This document shows, piece after piece, positions 12,259-25,688 of a stretch of DNA of 64,000 bases. The notes beneath the pieces were generated by a model, which was not told where the DNA came from, ran no database searches, and worked only from the letters and a program-made list of their open reading frames with translations. Position numbers and translations under genes: made by a program. This DNA is from Miscanthus floridulus (taxonomy: Eukaryota; Streptophyta; Magnoliopsida; Poales; Poaceae). Numbering within the stretch: position 1 is the first letter of the stretch; each line of letters begins with the position of its first letter. Where the stretch lies: the NCBI RefSeq assembly GCF_019320115.1, contig NC_089591.1, forward strand, positions 62,319,798 to 62,383,797, read 5' to 3'.

Positions 12259-14186
12259 TGAAAGCTCTAGTTTGGTTTTGGTGAATTGATGAAACCATAA
12301 GTGCTAACCTAGTTCATTTAAGTGATCATGAGATAGGTAGCATTATTTCAAGTGGTGAAGCAATGGTGAAGATCATGATGATGGTGATGTCATGGTGATG
12401 ATCAAGTGCTTGGACTTGAAAAAGAAGAAAGAGAAAAACAAAAAGCTCAAGGCAAAGGTGAAATTGATAGGAGTTTTTCGGTATAGTGATCGAGACACTT
12501 AGCGAGTGTGATCACATTTAAGATTGATAGCCGTAATATTAAGAGGGGTGAAACTCGTATCGAAATGCGGTTATCAAAGTGCCACTAGATGCTCTAACTT
12601 ATTACATATGCATTTAGGATCTAGTGGAGTGCTAACACCCTTGAAAACATTTATGAAAATATGCTAACACATGCACACAAGGTGGTACACTTGGTGGTTG
12701 GCACATTTGAGCAAGGGTGGAGAAGTTGGTGAAGTGAAGGAGGTGATAGTCACTAAAAATAGTGATCGGACGTCGGTCACGTGGTGACCAGACTCGGGGG
12801 AGCAACATCCGGTCATTTATAAAATCAGTGGTGTGCTCGGGCTACTCTCGGCCTGAGACCGGATGTAGGTGACTGGACTCTGGTTAAACATTGTTTAGCG
12901 TCTGGCCCTGCTAACATGGCGGCGCACAGAGAAGAGGAGGAGGAGCGGCCGCACCAGCATGTCCAGTCATGGTGGACCGAACGCGTCCGATCATAATTTT
13001 GCCTCTCTAGAACCTTACTGGAAATGACCGGACTCTAGTGATGGAGTGTTCGGTCACTTTAAGTAGTGCATCCGGTCGTAACTTAACACATGGCGCGAAG
13101 CAGACTAGCCGTTAAGATCAGGCACTCAACATTTGTGGCTAATGACATGTGGTGAGCATTGGGCGGTCAGACTCTAGAGGCCTATGTCTGGTCAACCTAA
13201 TCGGCACGTCTGGTCAGCCCGTGTTTCATTGGACAGAGGAGCCAATGGCTCTATTCATGGGGGCTCTCTATTTAAGCCCCATAGCTGGCTCAAGCTCACT
13301 CTCTTGGCCATTTGTATTGACATAGCAACCTTGTGAGCTTAGCCAAAGCCCTCTCACTCATCTCCATCATTGATTCATCATCTTTGTGAGATTGGGAGTG
13401 AATCCAAGTGTATTGCTTGAGTGTTTGCATCTAGAGGCACTTGATGTTCGTGTTTTGCTATGGGATTCGCTTGTTACTCTTGGTGGTTGCCGCTACCTAG
13501 ATGGCTTGGAGCAGCGAGGATCATCGAGCGAAGGTTGGTGATTGTCTTCGGCTTCAATCGTGATGTTTGTGAGGGGTTCTTGACCTTTCCCCGATGGAGA
13601 GCCAAAAGGTACTCTAGTGGATTTCTCATGGCTTGTGTGATCCTCATCTTGTGTTGGTTGTGTGGCACCCTATTGAGGGTTTAGCAGTATGATGCCAATT
13701 AGCACGTGAACCTCCAAGTGAGTGAATCGCCAAAACAAGGACTAGCTTGCCAGCAAGCAAGTAAACCTCGGTAAAAAATCATTGTGTCATCATTTGATTC
13801 TGAGGTAATTGGTCTTCATTGATATTCATTCTTGTGGTTGATTGGTTCATTCCTCAACTCGGCGGTATAACCATTTTGCTCTCTCTCTTTACATTACCGC
13901 ATACTAGTTGTCAAACTCTTTAGTGTACCTAGTCGTGAGAGCTTATTAGTTTGGTTAGTGTGACCCTTTTGTTAGCCTTTGAGAGCACACTAACTTAGTG
14001 TAGTGGCATAGTCATTGTGTAGATAGAGACTATAAAAACTAGAATTGTGGTAGGTGGCTTGCATTTTTATTAGGCTAGCGCAACACTTGCTTTGCCTTAT
14101 ATTTGTCTAACTGGTTTGTTAAGTGTTGTTGTAGAATTTTTTAATAGGCTATTCAACCCTCCCCCTCTAGCCATTAGGACCTTTCA
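12259..14186 (+). repeat. 5' LTR of element A
   Basis: A 1928-bp LTR runs from TGAAAGCTCTAG to GACCTTTCA. A TATA-like CTATTTAAG lies at 13268-13276. The stretch about 12770-13230 upstream of it carries repeated CCGGAC / GTCCGG motifs. It aligns by eye along its length with the 3' LTR and with the LTRs of element C. Confidence 0.92.
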
Positions 14187-14188
14187 AG

Positions 14189-14200
14189 TGGTATCAGAGC
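14189..14200 (+). other. Primer-binding site of element A
   Basis: TGGTATCAGAGC, complementary to initiator Met-tRNA, lies 2 nt after the LTR end. Confidence 0.9.
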
Positions 14201-14243
14201 CGAGGTTACCATGATTTGAGGCTTAACAACCTTCGATATCAAA

Positions 14244-17200
14244 ATGACTCAAATCAACAACACCAAGAAGCCACCCCTAATTTGATGGCACAAATTATCC
14301 ATATTAGAAGTTAAAGATGACCACACATATTAAGTTAATCAATAAAAGGGTGTGAAAGGTGGTAGAAACCAAAATTGAGATTACTGATCCGGAGAATCCC
14401 ACCATGGGCAAAGAAGTGCTTCTCCAAAATAATGGCATTGCTCTAAGTGCCATTCATGATGCAATTGATGAGAGAACATATGAGCAGAGATGGCTCATGA
14501 GGCTTGGAAGAAGTTGGAAGAATCATTCGAGGGCACCAAGGCAATAAAGGGTGCAAAGGCATACATTCTCAAGGAGAAATTTGATAGCTTTAAGATGAAA
14601 GAAGATGAGAGTGTGCTAGACATGTTCCATCGGATGAAAGTGCTTGTCAATGATCTCAAAGCACTTGGTGAGAAGGTGGAGGACAAGGAATTCTCTCATA
14701 AGTTCTTAAGATGCTTATCCGCAAGATTTGACATGTTGGTCACCTTGCTAGTGAGGATCGGTTTGGACATAATGACACCAAACCAAATTTTGGGAGATAT
14801 CATGACTGATGATGCTTATAGAAATAATGATGAGAAGGAAGAAAAGAGGGAGAAGAAAGATGATAAGAAGAAGAGTGTGGCGTTTAAGGCCACATTATCC
14901 AAGGGTAAGGCAAAGCAAGAATCATCAAGTGAAGATGAAAACTTGAGCTTTGATGAGATGGATGATGAGAAGATGGCTCTCTTTGTCAAGAGATTTGGCA
15001 AGTTCATGATGAAGAAGGGCTACCATGCTAGAAGAAAGAAGTCTTCATCCAAGAACAAGGAAGAGTCAAGAAGGTGCTTCAATTATGAGAGCAAGGATCA
15101 TCTTGTTGCTCAATGCCTATACAATAGCGATAATGATGATGACAACAAGAAGAAGGATAAGAAGGAAAAGAAAGAGAAGAAGGACAAGATGACCTTCAAA
15201 AAGAAGAAGAAGAAGGGTGGTTCATATGTGATCACTTGGGATAGTGATGCTTCCTCAAGTAATGATGATGATAGTGATGATGACAAGACCATAAAAAAGA
15301 AGGCTCTTGCAAGCATTGCTATCAATGATAAGCCTTCTCTCTTTGACACTTCATCATGCTTCATGGCTAAGGCTACTAAGATACAAACTTGTGATGATAG
15401 AAGTGATGAGGAACATGATAATGAAAATAAAAATAAAAGTGATAGTGATGATGATGAACCAACTAAGGATGAACTACTTAACATGCTAGATGATGCTAAA
15501 GAACACTTTGACATTAAGAGAAGGAACTAAAAGCCCTTAAGCAAGCCTTTGGTAGGCTCAATGCATCTCATGAGAGACTAAAGGAAGCCCATGAGAAGCT
15601 TGGCAAGGCTCACAAGAAGCTTGAAAAAGCTCATTCCTCTTTACTTAATGAGCAAAATGAGAAGGAGCATGTTATAACATATGACAAAGGCTTAACTTGT
15701 GATATAATTGATGAATCATTCTATAATCCTATCATTGTTGCTCCCACTAACCCTTCTTGTAGTACATATACTTCTACCTCATCTAGTAGTGATGGTTTCA
15801 CTTGTGATGTCTCACTAATTGTTGAGAATGAGACCCTCAAGAAGGAGGTCAATGAGCTCACTTGCGCCTTATGCAAAGCCTATGGTGGTGAGGACTGCTT
15901 GCTTATGTGCTTGGGTAACTAAAGAGCTTCTCTCTATAAAGAGAGATTGGGCTATACCCCCAAGAAAGGTAAGGCGGCCTTTGCTCCTCACAAGATTAGC
16001 TTTGTGAAGAACAATAGTCGGTTTTGCACCAGTTACAAGCAAGTTGGTCATGTAGAGCAAAAGTGCATGAACAAGAAGTCACAAGCTAATATATCCTTAA
16101 TTAAGATTAATTCTTTCTATGTGCTTACTAAGGGTACAAATGGTATTAAAGCTAAGTTCATTGATACACCATGGATGGGTTCAAAGAAGAAAGCTATTTG
16201 AGTGCCAAAGAGCTTGGTCACTAACCTTTAAGGACCCAAGCAAGTTTTGGTACCTAAAAAGAATTGATCTTCTTTTATAGGTCAATTACAAAGCCAGAGA
16301 AAGACATTGGGTTCTTGATAGTGGGTGCACTCAACACTTAACCGGTGATATAAGAATGTTCAACTCAATCAACACTAATGGCAATGATGATTATGATAAT
16401 ATTACATTTGATGACAATGGCAAAGGCTAGGTCAACAGGCTTGGTAAGATTGCAATATCCAATGACATGAGCATCTCCAATGTGTTGCTTGTTGAGAGCT
16501 TAAACTACAATTTGCTATCCATGGCTCAATTGTGTGATCTTGGATTCAAATGCATATTTGGGGTAGATGATGTAGAAATCATAAGTATAGATGGCTCTAA
16601 CTTGATTTTCAAAGGCTTTAAATATGAGAATCTATACTTAGTTGATTTCAATAATAGTGAAGCTCAATTGTTAATATGCTTGTTCACTAAGTCTAGCATG
16701 GGTTGGTTATGGCGTACAAGGCTTGGTCATGTTGGAATAAAATAATTGAATAGATTGGTTAAGCATGACTTGGTTAGAGGCTTGAAAGATATTGTGTTTG
16801 AGAAGGATAAGCTTTGTAGCTCCTGTCAAGCTGGTAAATAAGTTAGAAACACCTATCCTAAAAAAAGGATGATGAGCACTAGTAAAGCATTTGAGTTATT
16901 GCACATAGACTTGTTTGGGCCAACTCAATAGACTAGCATTGGTGGTAACAAATATGGCTTTGTGATAGTAGATGATTATACTAGATACACTTGGGTATTC
17001 TTTCTAGTGGACAAAAGTGATGTGTTTGCAACATTAAAATCATTTGTTAAGGGCATTCACAATGAGTTTGAAACAACCACCAAGAGAGTTAGAAGTGATA
17101 ATTGTAGTGAGTTCAAAAACACTAGAATTGATGAGTTATGTGATGAATTTAGAATTAGACATCAATTCTTAGCCAAGTACTCTGCAATCAAATAACCTTG

Positions 17201-19500
17201 TTGAGAGGAAGAATATAACACTCATTAATATGGCAAGGTCTATGCTTAGTGAGTATAATGTGAGTCAATCTTTTTAGGCTGAAGCTATCAACATGGCTTG
17301 CTATTGTAGCAACCTCGCCTCTATTGTCACCCATTAAAAGAGAAGACACCATATGAGCTCTTGAATAGTAGAAAGCCCAACATTACATATTTTTAGGTCT
17401 TTGGTTGCAAATGCTATATCTTGAAGAAAGGCACTAGATTGGGCAAGTTTGACAAGAAATGTGATGAAGGATTCCTACTTGGATACTCAACTACTAGCAA
17501 AGCATATAGAGTTTGAAATTTGGATAGTGTACTCTTAAGAAAGTTCATGATGTTGAATTTGATGAAACCAAGGGTTTCCAAGATTAGAATGAGAACTTGG
17601 AAGATGTTAGATGCATTCAACTTTCAAAAGCCATAAAGAACATAGATGTTGGTGAATTGAGGCTTAGGCAAATGAATGATAATAAAGATAATCAAGTGCA
17701 AGTGCTCTCTAACACAAATTTGCAAGATGATACAAATCAGGCTAGTACAAATGGCTCTCATGACAATGAACAAAATCAAGTGGCTAGCACATCATCTCAA
17801 TCCAATGATCAAGCAAGTGCAAGCAATCAAGTTTCAATACTCCAACCAACCAATATTATAAGGGATCGTCCATTGGATACTATCATTGGTGATATTTCAA
17901 GAGGTGTGTAAACTAGATCAAGATTAGCTTTATTTTATGAGCATTTCTCATTTGTGTCATCCATTGAATTAAAGAAGATAGATGAAGCATTGAAGGATGT
18001 TGATTGGGTAAATGCTATACATGAAGAATTGAATAACTTCACAAGAAATCAAGTATGGGAATTAATAGAGAGACCAAAGGGGCACAAATATGATTAGAAC
18101 CAAATGGGTCTTTAAATAAGCAAAATTAAGATGGGGTAGTAGTAAGGAACAAAGCAAGATTGGTAGCACAAGGATATACATAAGTTGAAAGTCTTGACTT
18201 TAAAGAAATATATGCCCTGATTGCTAGATTGGAAGCAATTAGAATCTTATTAGACTATGCTTGTGCCCACAACATCAAGCTCTATCAAATGGATGTCAAG
18301 AGTGCATTTCTCAATGGTTACATCAATAAAGAAGTATATGTTGAGCAACCTTCCTGTTTTGAAGATGACAAGAAGCCCGACCATGTGTACAAGTTGAAGA
18401 AGGTATTGTATAGCTTGAAGCAAAAACCTAGAGCATGGTATGAGAGATTGAGGGACTTTCTACTCTCTAAAGGGTTCATGATGGGCAAGGTTGACGCTAC
18501 TCTTTTCATCAAGAAGATTGACAAAGACTTATTTGTGTTGCAAATCTATATTGATGATATCATATTTGAATCAACCAATCAAGACTTTTGTGAAGAATTT
18601 AAAAAGATGATGGCTAATGAGTTTGAAATGTCCATGATTGGAGAGTTAAGTTACTTTCTTGGTCTTCAAGTCAAGTAATTAAAGAATGGTACATTCGTGA
18701 GTCAAGGCAAGTACATCAAAGATATACTCAAGAAGTTTGGCATGAGTGATGGCAAAGTCATTAGCACACCAATAGGGACAAATGGCAATTTGGATAGTGA
18801 TACAAGTGATATTATGGTGGATTAAAAATTGTATCGGTCTATGATTGGAAGCCTACTCTATGTGACCGTATTAAGATCGGATGTCATGTTTAGTGTAGGC
18901 ATATGTGCAGGATTTCAAACCTCACCAAGAGAAAGTCATTTGAAGGCTACAAAGAGAATATTGAGGTACTTGAAGCATACACAAAATATTGGTTTGTGGT
19001 ATCCCAAAGGAGCAAAGTTTGAGTTAGTTGGTTACTCCGACTCGGATCATGCGGGGTGCAAGGTTGAAAGGAAGAGCACCTCAGGCACATGTCAATTGTT
19101 GGAAAGATCACTAGTTTTATGGTCATCAAAGAAGCAAAATAGTATTGCATTATCAACCGCCGAAGCTGAATACATATCTATCGATAGTTGTTGTGCACAA
19201 ATACTTTGGATAAATGCCACTTTAAATGACTTTAGAATCAAGTTCAAAAAAGTGTCATTGCTATATGACAATGAGAGTGCAATCAAGTTAACCAATAATC
19301 CGGTTCAATATGTAAGAACAAAGCACATTGATGTCTACCTCTATTTCATAAGAGATCATCAACAAAAAGGGGACATTTGCATTGAGAGTGTAGGCATTAA
19401 AGATCAACTTACCGATATATTCACCAAGCCATTGGATGAGAAAAGGTTTTGCAAGCTAAGGAATGAGTTGAACATATTGGATTTCTCAAATATATGTTGA
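14244..19500 (+). pseudogene. Decayed gag-pol of element A
   Basis: Gag starts at 14244 but loses frame within about 13 codons. It continues in the frame 14490-15530, a Lys/Glu/Asp-rich region with a zinc knuckle whose second Cys is Tyr (CFNYESKDH). A second knuckle near 16025 also has Cys to Tyr. The protease motif DSGCTQH is at about 16318. Integrase parts follow at 16690-17560 (LRTRLGH-like start, then HIDLFGP and RSDNCSEF). Reverse transcriptase is at about 17990-18680 (IYIDDIIFES) and RNase H at 18829-19500. At least ten in-frame stops are seen, many at codons that are CAA, CAG or TGG in element C. It cannot encode a polyprotein. Confidence 0.9.
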
Positions 19501-20664
19501 TGCACCCCCCCCATTTATATGACACGCCTCTCCTTCGAGCAATCCAAGGTAAAAGTTGATTAGCATGGCATACATCCTTGCTAAGGACATGTTTAGTGCA
19601 TCTAGTCATCTTTCATATTTAATAGGATCATTCATAAAAATCAAATGATTTTGATATTTGTATGGTACCACTATTGCTTTTATGCTTAATTTGGTCTAGT
19701 GGTAGCATATGATATGTTTGTGGGCTTATAAACCTAGTGTTTGATCTAGAAAATGAGCTATAAGTGTTTAACTCAACATGGTACAAGATAACCCTTATTT
19801 GGAGGTGTGAAGAAGCTTGTCCTTGGATCAAACCGAGTTAAATATCTTTGATAAATGTTCTAGATTGAACCAAATTTGGAAAAATGGTCCTCACTCCATT
19901 AATTGACATTGATAATCTCAACCTATCTGTATTTTGAATCTTTCTGGTTATTGATGACAAAGGGGGAGAAATAGTATACAAAGATAGTGAAAAGATAACA
20001 AAGGGGGAGAGAAATAAAGATATAAGTGCTAGGAAGAGAATTTAACATACGGGGAGAGATATGACAAAGGAAGATGATCAATTAAAATTGTAAGCACATA
20101 GGTAGGGGGAGCAAGCTCATAAACTTGTATGGTGCATTTGAATATGCATTTCATATATTTGCTTGCATGGCATAAGTTTTAAATTTCAATATCCATGCTT
20201 GTGTGGTATATGCTAGTTGTAGGGTTGAATGATGAAATGAAAAACTAGCATGCATAGGTTAAGAAACTAGACTTATGTTCATTTTATGGAAACTAGACCC
20301 TTACTTCTAATGTTGATCTCATGGGATATTCTAGTTTTTATGTATGTCTAGTTACTAATGGTGCTAAGGATGGTATATTAGTGCACTTTGATTGGTATCA
20401 CGCTTCAAAGGTTTATCTTTTATACCTTAGCATCACTTGGTAGATATTGTCTCCTATATTTTCTATCTAAGCATATGTGCAAGCTACAATCTAAACTCTT
20501 AGCACATATGTAGGGGGAGCAATTGCTATAATATGGGGTTCATGAAACTTATCCATATCCTTTTACACATGGTAAATATGCTTGGGCAAGCAATATGGAT
20601 TCAATTAAATTTTAATTCATATCTTTGTGTAAGGATTGTCATCAATTACCAAAAAGGGGGAGAT
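19501..20664 (+). other. Non-coding tail between pol and 3' LTR of element A
   Basis: About 1.16 kb with no ORF. It is collinear with the tail of element C (50194-51319). It contains several polypurine runs (AAAGGGGGAGA near 19958 and 19998, TAGGGGGAGCAA near 20104 and 20512). The terminal tract AAAAAGGGGGAGA (20651-20663) adjoins the 3' LTR and is the functional position for plus-strand priming. SIRE relatives can carry an envelope-like frame here; none is recognisable. Confidence 0.75.
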
Positions 20665-22526
20665 TGAAAGCTCTAGTTTAGTTTTGGTGAATTGATGAAA
20701 CCCTAAGTGCTAACCTAGTTCATCTAAGTGATCATGAGATAGATAGTATTATTTCAAGTGGTGAAGCAACGGTGAAGATCATGATGATGGTGATGTCATA
20801 GTGATGATCAAGTGCTTGGACTTGGAAAAGAAGAAAGAGAAAAATAAAAAGTTCAAGGTAAAGGTGAAATTGATAGGAGTTTTTTGGTTTAGTGATCGAG
20901 ACACTTAGCGAGTGTGATCACATTTAGGATCGATAGTCGTACTATTAAGAGGGGTGAAACTCGTATCGAAATGCGGTTATCAAAGTACCACTAGATGCTC
21001 TAACTTATTGCATATGCATTTAGGATCTAGTGAAGTGCTAACACCCTTAAAAACATTTGTGAAAATATGCTAACACATGTACACAAGGTGGTACACTTGG
21101 TGGTTGACACATTTGAACAAGGGTGGAGAAGTTGGTGAAGTGAAGGAGGTGATAGTTACTAAAAACAGTGATCGAAGGCCGGTCACGTGGTGATCGGACT
21201 CGGGGGAGCAGCGTCCGATCATTTATAAAACCAGTGGTGTGCCCAGGCTACTCTTGGCCTAAGACTAGACAGAGGTGATCGGACTCTGGCTGAACACTAT
21301 TCAGCATCCGGTCCTGCTGACATGGTGGAGCATAGAGAAGAGGAGGAGGAGCGGCCACACCAGCGTGTCCGATCATGGTGGATCGGACGCGTCCGGTCAT
21401 GATTTTGCCTCTCTGGAACCTTACTGGTAATGACCGGACTCCATTAATGGAGCAACCAGTCACTTTAAGTAGTGCGTCCGATCGCAACTTAACACATGGC
21501 ACGAAGCTGACTAGCCATTAAGATTGGGCGCTCAACATTTGAGGCTGATGACACATGGCGAGCATCAGGCGACCGGACTCTAGGGTCCTGCATTCGGTCA
21601 ACCGGACCGGCGCTATTCGGTCAGCCCGTGTTTCACTAGACAGAGGAGCCAATGGCTCTATTCATTGGGGCTCTTTATTTAAGCCCCATGGCCAGCTCAA
21701 GCTCACTCTCTTAGCCATTTGTATTGATATAGCAACCTTGTGAGCTTAGCTAAAGCTCTCTCACTCATCTCCATCATTGATTCATCATCTTTGTGAGATT
21801 GGAAGTGAATCCAAGTGCATTGCTTGAGTGTTTGTATCTAGAGGCACTTGGTGTTCGCGTTTTGCTATGGGATTTGCTTGTTACTCTTGGTGGTTGCCGC
21901 CACCTAGATGGCTTGGAGCAGTGAGGATCGTCGAGCAGGTTGGTGATTGTCTCCGGCTCCGATCATTAAGGTACTCTAGTGGATTGCTCGTGGCTTGTGT
22001 GATCCTCATCTTGTGTTAGTTGTGCGGCACCCTATTGAGGTTTGGCGTGTGATGCCAATTAGCGTGTGAATCACCACAATGAGGACTAGCTTGCCGACAA
22101 GCAAGTGAACCTCGGTAAAAAATCATCATGTCATCATTTGAATCTGAGGTGATTGGTGTTCATTGGTATTCATTCTTGTGATTGATTGGTTTATTCCTCG
22201 ACTCGACGGTATAACCATCTTGCTCTCTCTCTTTACATTACCGCAAACTAGTTGTCAAGCTCTTTAGTGTAGCTAGTCGAGAGAGCTTATTAGTTTGGTT
22301 AGTGTGGCTCTTTAGTTAGCCTTTGAGAGCACACTAACTTAGTGTAGTGACATAGTCATTGTGTGGATAGAGACTATAGAAACTAGAATTGTGGTAGGTG
22401 GCTTGTATTTTTAGTAGGCTAGCACAATACTCACTTCGCCTCATATTTGTCTAACCGGTTTGCTAAGTGTTATTGTAGAAAATTTTTAATAGGCTATTCA
22501 CCCCCTCTAGCCATTAGGATCTTTCA
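20665..22526 (+). repeat. 3' LTR of element A
   Basis: A 1862-bp LTR starts TGAAAGCTCTAG and ends GATCTTTCA. It differs from the 5' LTR by scattered substitutions and a few short deletions (for example near 21960). Repeated GTCCGG/CCGGAC motifs occur at about 21170-21620. Confidence 0.92.
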
Positions 22527-23670
22527 CTCACCCTCGCCCCCGCCGCCGCCTCTCGCCCTCGCCGGAGCTCCCCCACCCCAACCTGGCCCGGCCACCTCCA
22601 CCACCGTTAGGGCCCCTAACCGCCCTCCAGCCCTCCCCACCGTCTGGTCGGCCTGTCTCTCCCCAAACCTTTCCTTCTAAGCCCACTGGAGTTAGGGAAG
22701 ATGAGAGGGAGAGCTCACCAGAACCCTAAGTCAGAGATTTAGGAGGAGGAGGCTACGGAGGAGGAAGCCTACCTTGCCGGATCGACCATGGCCACCGCCG
22801 GATTCGCCCCAAGCCGCCGTTCATGGTGCGATGGGGCACAGGGGGGATCTTGCCGAGGAGCAGCTCACTGCTGGAACCACCTGCCGCTGTCGAAGGGGAG
22901 AAAGGGAGGAGCGACGACATGTGGAGAGGGAGATGAATGCATGCGCATGGGGAGGAGACTGTGTGGTGGAGAGTGTGCGTGGGTTGAGATAAAAAAGTGT
23001 CCGACCATCTTAAAGTCATTACCAAATAAAATAGAGGCCCTAATTTGGAGGTTATTGCTTGAAAGATTCTTCACTCCCGCTAAGCACAAGCGCGTGCCTC
23101 CTCTTTATTATTGTGAGCAGGGGAGGCCTTCTCATTCTATCTACTCACCATTTTGGTTGGAAAACAAATAAATTATTAGTACAATCAGGCATCCATGATG
23201 AAAACCTCATCTTATAAGGGAAATCGGCCGCCCGGATGTTCTTTCTTTCTTTGCCTTCATTTTCCTCCCCTGTTATTTTTTCTTTCTTTCTTTGCCTTCT
23301 TTTTCCCTGGTCTTTGAACCCATCTAAGAGTGAAGGAAACAAATTTTATGTGTTTCGAGGCCTCCAACACATGTTTTTTCCTAACTATAGTTGCAATCAA
23401 TTCTTGTTGGAGTTACAATATGCATGTATATAATAGAGTTATTACAACAATCTTTTTATGTGATTTTCAACTATTCTTGTTACAATTATCAAGAAAATTG
23501 GATGTTGGAGTCCTAGAGTCCCGCACCTAAATTTCACTCAACTAGAAAGGAAAGCAAACTTCAAACTTGAGCCGTCAATAACAAATCCAATGAATAAATG
23601 GTTCAGGAGTCAGCATCGTTGTGACACTGACACCAAAAGAGACCGACGGAGATACGATAATGATGTGAAC
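22527..23670. other. Intergenic; diverged repeat remnants
   Basis: Just after element A, a CCCTCGCCCCCGCCGCC-rich stretch continues the sequence interrupted at 12258. The part around 23031 (ATAGAGGCCCTAATTTGGAGG) is a diverged copy of the sequence at about 12087. The rest is AT-rich with no credible gene; frames at 22753-23171 overlap on both strands and lack motifs. Confidence 0.35.
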
Positions 23671-24627
23671 TGGGCGTTCGGTGGCCGAACGCACCAATCT
23701 ACCTCCGCTCCTCTGCACTCCTCTCCCCCCACTCCGCACGCTCCCCCTCACTCGCTCTCCTCCCACTCCGCCCACCCGCTCTTCGGGTCGTCCCGCGACG
23801 GGGACGACAGGGACAGCCGCGTCCGTCCGCCCATGCTCCCTCCACCCCTTCCCCCACCGGAGATGAGAACGACCGCGGCGACTCCGACGAGGTAGGTCGG
23901 TCCAGATCTGAGCCCTCCTCCTCCTCCTCTTGATCTGAGGGACGCGGCATTGCTTAGGGTAACGGCGAGCTCTGGGGTCATATTCCCTCCTCCCTCCGGC
24001 GAACTCGAAGGTGATAGGCCAGGGGTTGTTTTGTACGCTTTTTTTTGTTGTTTCTCCCGTGTTGCAATGGTTTTTTATGTTGCAATAGATGATTTTCGAA
24101 TGTTGCAATGTGATTTTTTTTGTTCGTTGCAACATTTTTTTTATGATGTTGCAGTACTACTATTTGAGATGTTGCAGCACATATTTTTTGATGTTGCAGT
24201 ACATATTTTTTTGATGTTGCAGTATATGTTTTTTTGATGTTGCATTACATGTTTTTGCGATGTTACAATACATAATTTTCTATGTTGTAGTACATATTTT
24301 TTTATGTTGCGGTACATGTTTTTCTATGTTGCACTATATATTTTTACGATGTTACAGTATTTATATTTCGATGTTGCACTACATAGTTTTTTCATATGTT
24401 TTGCGATGTTACACTTGAAGTGTTTCGTGTTATTTTAGGACATAGGCGTGGTGGGGGAACGGGATGCGTTGGGGAGGGAAGGGGGCGTTCTGATTCTGTT
24501 TTATTCCATTCCATTCTGTGGAGGACGGACGGTGTGAGATCTGATCTGCGAGAAGGATGGGCGGTTTGGGAAGCGGAGCGACGTCTGGGCGCAGCCTCAC
24601 GCCGGACGTCCGGGCGCTAGATGCCCA
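23671..24627. mobile_element. Candidate non-autonomous transposon with internal minisatellite
   Basis: A GC-rich left part (23671-24010), an AT-rich repeat array (24059-24415) and a GC-rich right part ending ACGCCGGACGTCCGGGCGC. The ends share only a short inverted GGGCGT/GGGCAT. No clear target duplication. The layout resembles common grass Mutator-like repeats, which is inference. Overlapping frames on both strands look like composition artefacts. Confidence 0.35.
24059..24415 (+). repeat. Diverged ~22-24 bp minisatellite (ATGTTGCAGTACATATTTTT)
   Basis: About 15 imperfect tandem units of the type GATGTTGCAGTACATATTTTT, with period close to 22-24 bp and frequent single-base changes. No spacer structure and no coding potential. 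Confidence 0.85.
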
Positions 24628-24758
24628 ATGAAGATACTAGATGGGGTCAGTCTCAGTCCAGTCTCTAACGGTGAGTCTATGTATTTACTGTGTTTTGATT
24701 TATTAAAAACAAAACAAATCAGCAGTGTGAAAGTGTGTACTTTGTGTAGATAAGAAAA

Positions 24759-25650
24759 GGAAAAAAATCTACTCAACCCCCACCTATCAACCATGGTCTA
24801 CTTCACCTCTAAACTATAAAACCTTCTATTTTACCTCCTGAACTTTTCAAAACCGTCTATTTTACCCCCCCGGGCGGTTTTCGACGGTGGTTTTGCTACA
24901 GTAACGGTGGTTTACTACGCTACCTGTGGTTTCACCTTTTTCTTTTTTTTATTTATTTTCGCTGAATCTTTGAAAAATCATAGTAAATCATAGAAAAAAT
25001 CATAAAATGGAAAATCCAATTTTGTTGGATTCCACATGAGTAGATCTACATAGTTAACATATAATGTGATATGCTTAAGTACAAAAATTTTGCTGTACCT
25101 TTAGATTAATTGAAAAATCTAATTTTGTCTGTAATTAATTAAAATTTATCTATAACTAAGTTATACATGGTCCAATGAGTACGAAATTTTTGCTATAGTT
25201 CAAGCATACAATAATTAGCCTACCATAAAAATTTCACCATAATTGGACCACAGAAGCTGCAGCTATGAATTGTTCCAATTAATTACAGATAAAATTGGAT
25301 TTTCCAATTAATCTAAAACTACAGCAAAAATTTTGTACTAAAGTATATCATATTATATGTTCATTGTGTAGATCTACTCATGTGGAGTCCAACAAAATTA
25401 GATTTTCTATTTTATAAATTTTCTGTGATTTACTATGATTTTTTAAAGATTCACCAGAAATAAATAAAAAAGAAAAAGACAAACCATCATCACTATAGCA
25501 AAAACACTGTTACTGTAGCAAACCACGTCGAAAACCGCTAGAGGGTAAAATAGACGGTTTTAAAAAATTTAGGGGTAAAATAAACGGTTTTATAGTTTAG
25601 GGTGTGAAGTAGAATACGGTTAATAAGTAGAGGTTAAGTAGACTTTTTCC
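24759..25650. mobile_element. Foldback MITE with 9-bp duplication (MULE-type)
   Basis: An 892-bp element whose two halves are inverted copies of each other over about 400 bp. It begins GGAAAAAAATCTACTCAACC and ends with the complement of GGAAAAAGTCTACTTAACC. It is flanked by a perfect 9-bp duplication ATAAGAAAA (24750-24758 and 25651-25659), the size made by Mutator-like transposases. No ORF. Its right end is 131 bp from the start codon of the glycine-rich gene. Confidence 0.88.
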
Positions 25651-25680
25651 ATAAGAAAACGACGCTCGCCAGTCGCAAGC

Positions 25681-25688
25681 AATAAATA
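25681..25688 (+). promoter_or_regulatory. TATA-like element of the glycine-rich gene
   Basis: AATAAATA lies about 100 bp upstream of the ATG, a plausible but non-canonical TATA position. Offered as inference. Confidence 0.3.

Larger units (their letters stand above)
12259..22526 (+). mobile_element. Copia element A (SIRE-like), degenerate full-length
   Basis: Two LTRs (12259-14186 and 20665-22526), a Met-tRNA primer-binding site, a decayed gag-pol region and a polypurine tract in the right order. The flanks CTCGC (12254-12258) and CTCAC (22527-22531) are a 5-bp target duplication with one change. The order protease, integrase, reverse transcriptase, RNase H defines Copia. The RNase H region (SSKKQNSIALSTAEAEYIS and following) resembles the SIRE/Maximus lineage. 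Element C at 40477 belongs to the same family. Confidence 0.92.

Noticed and set aside
14490..15530. Lys/Asp-rich 346-codon frame as a nucleolin-like host gene
   Set aside because: It lies between primer-binding site and protease of element A and matches the gag region of element C.
24059..24415. CRISPR-like repeat array
   Set aside because: Imperfect contiguous tandem units without spacers in a plant genome.
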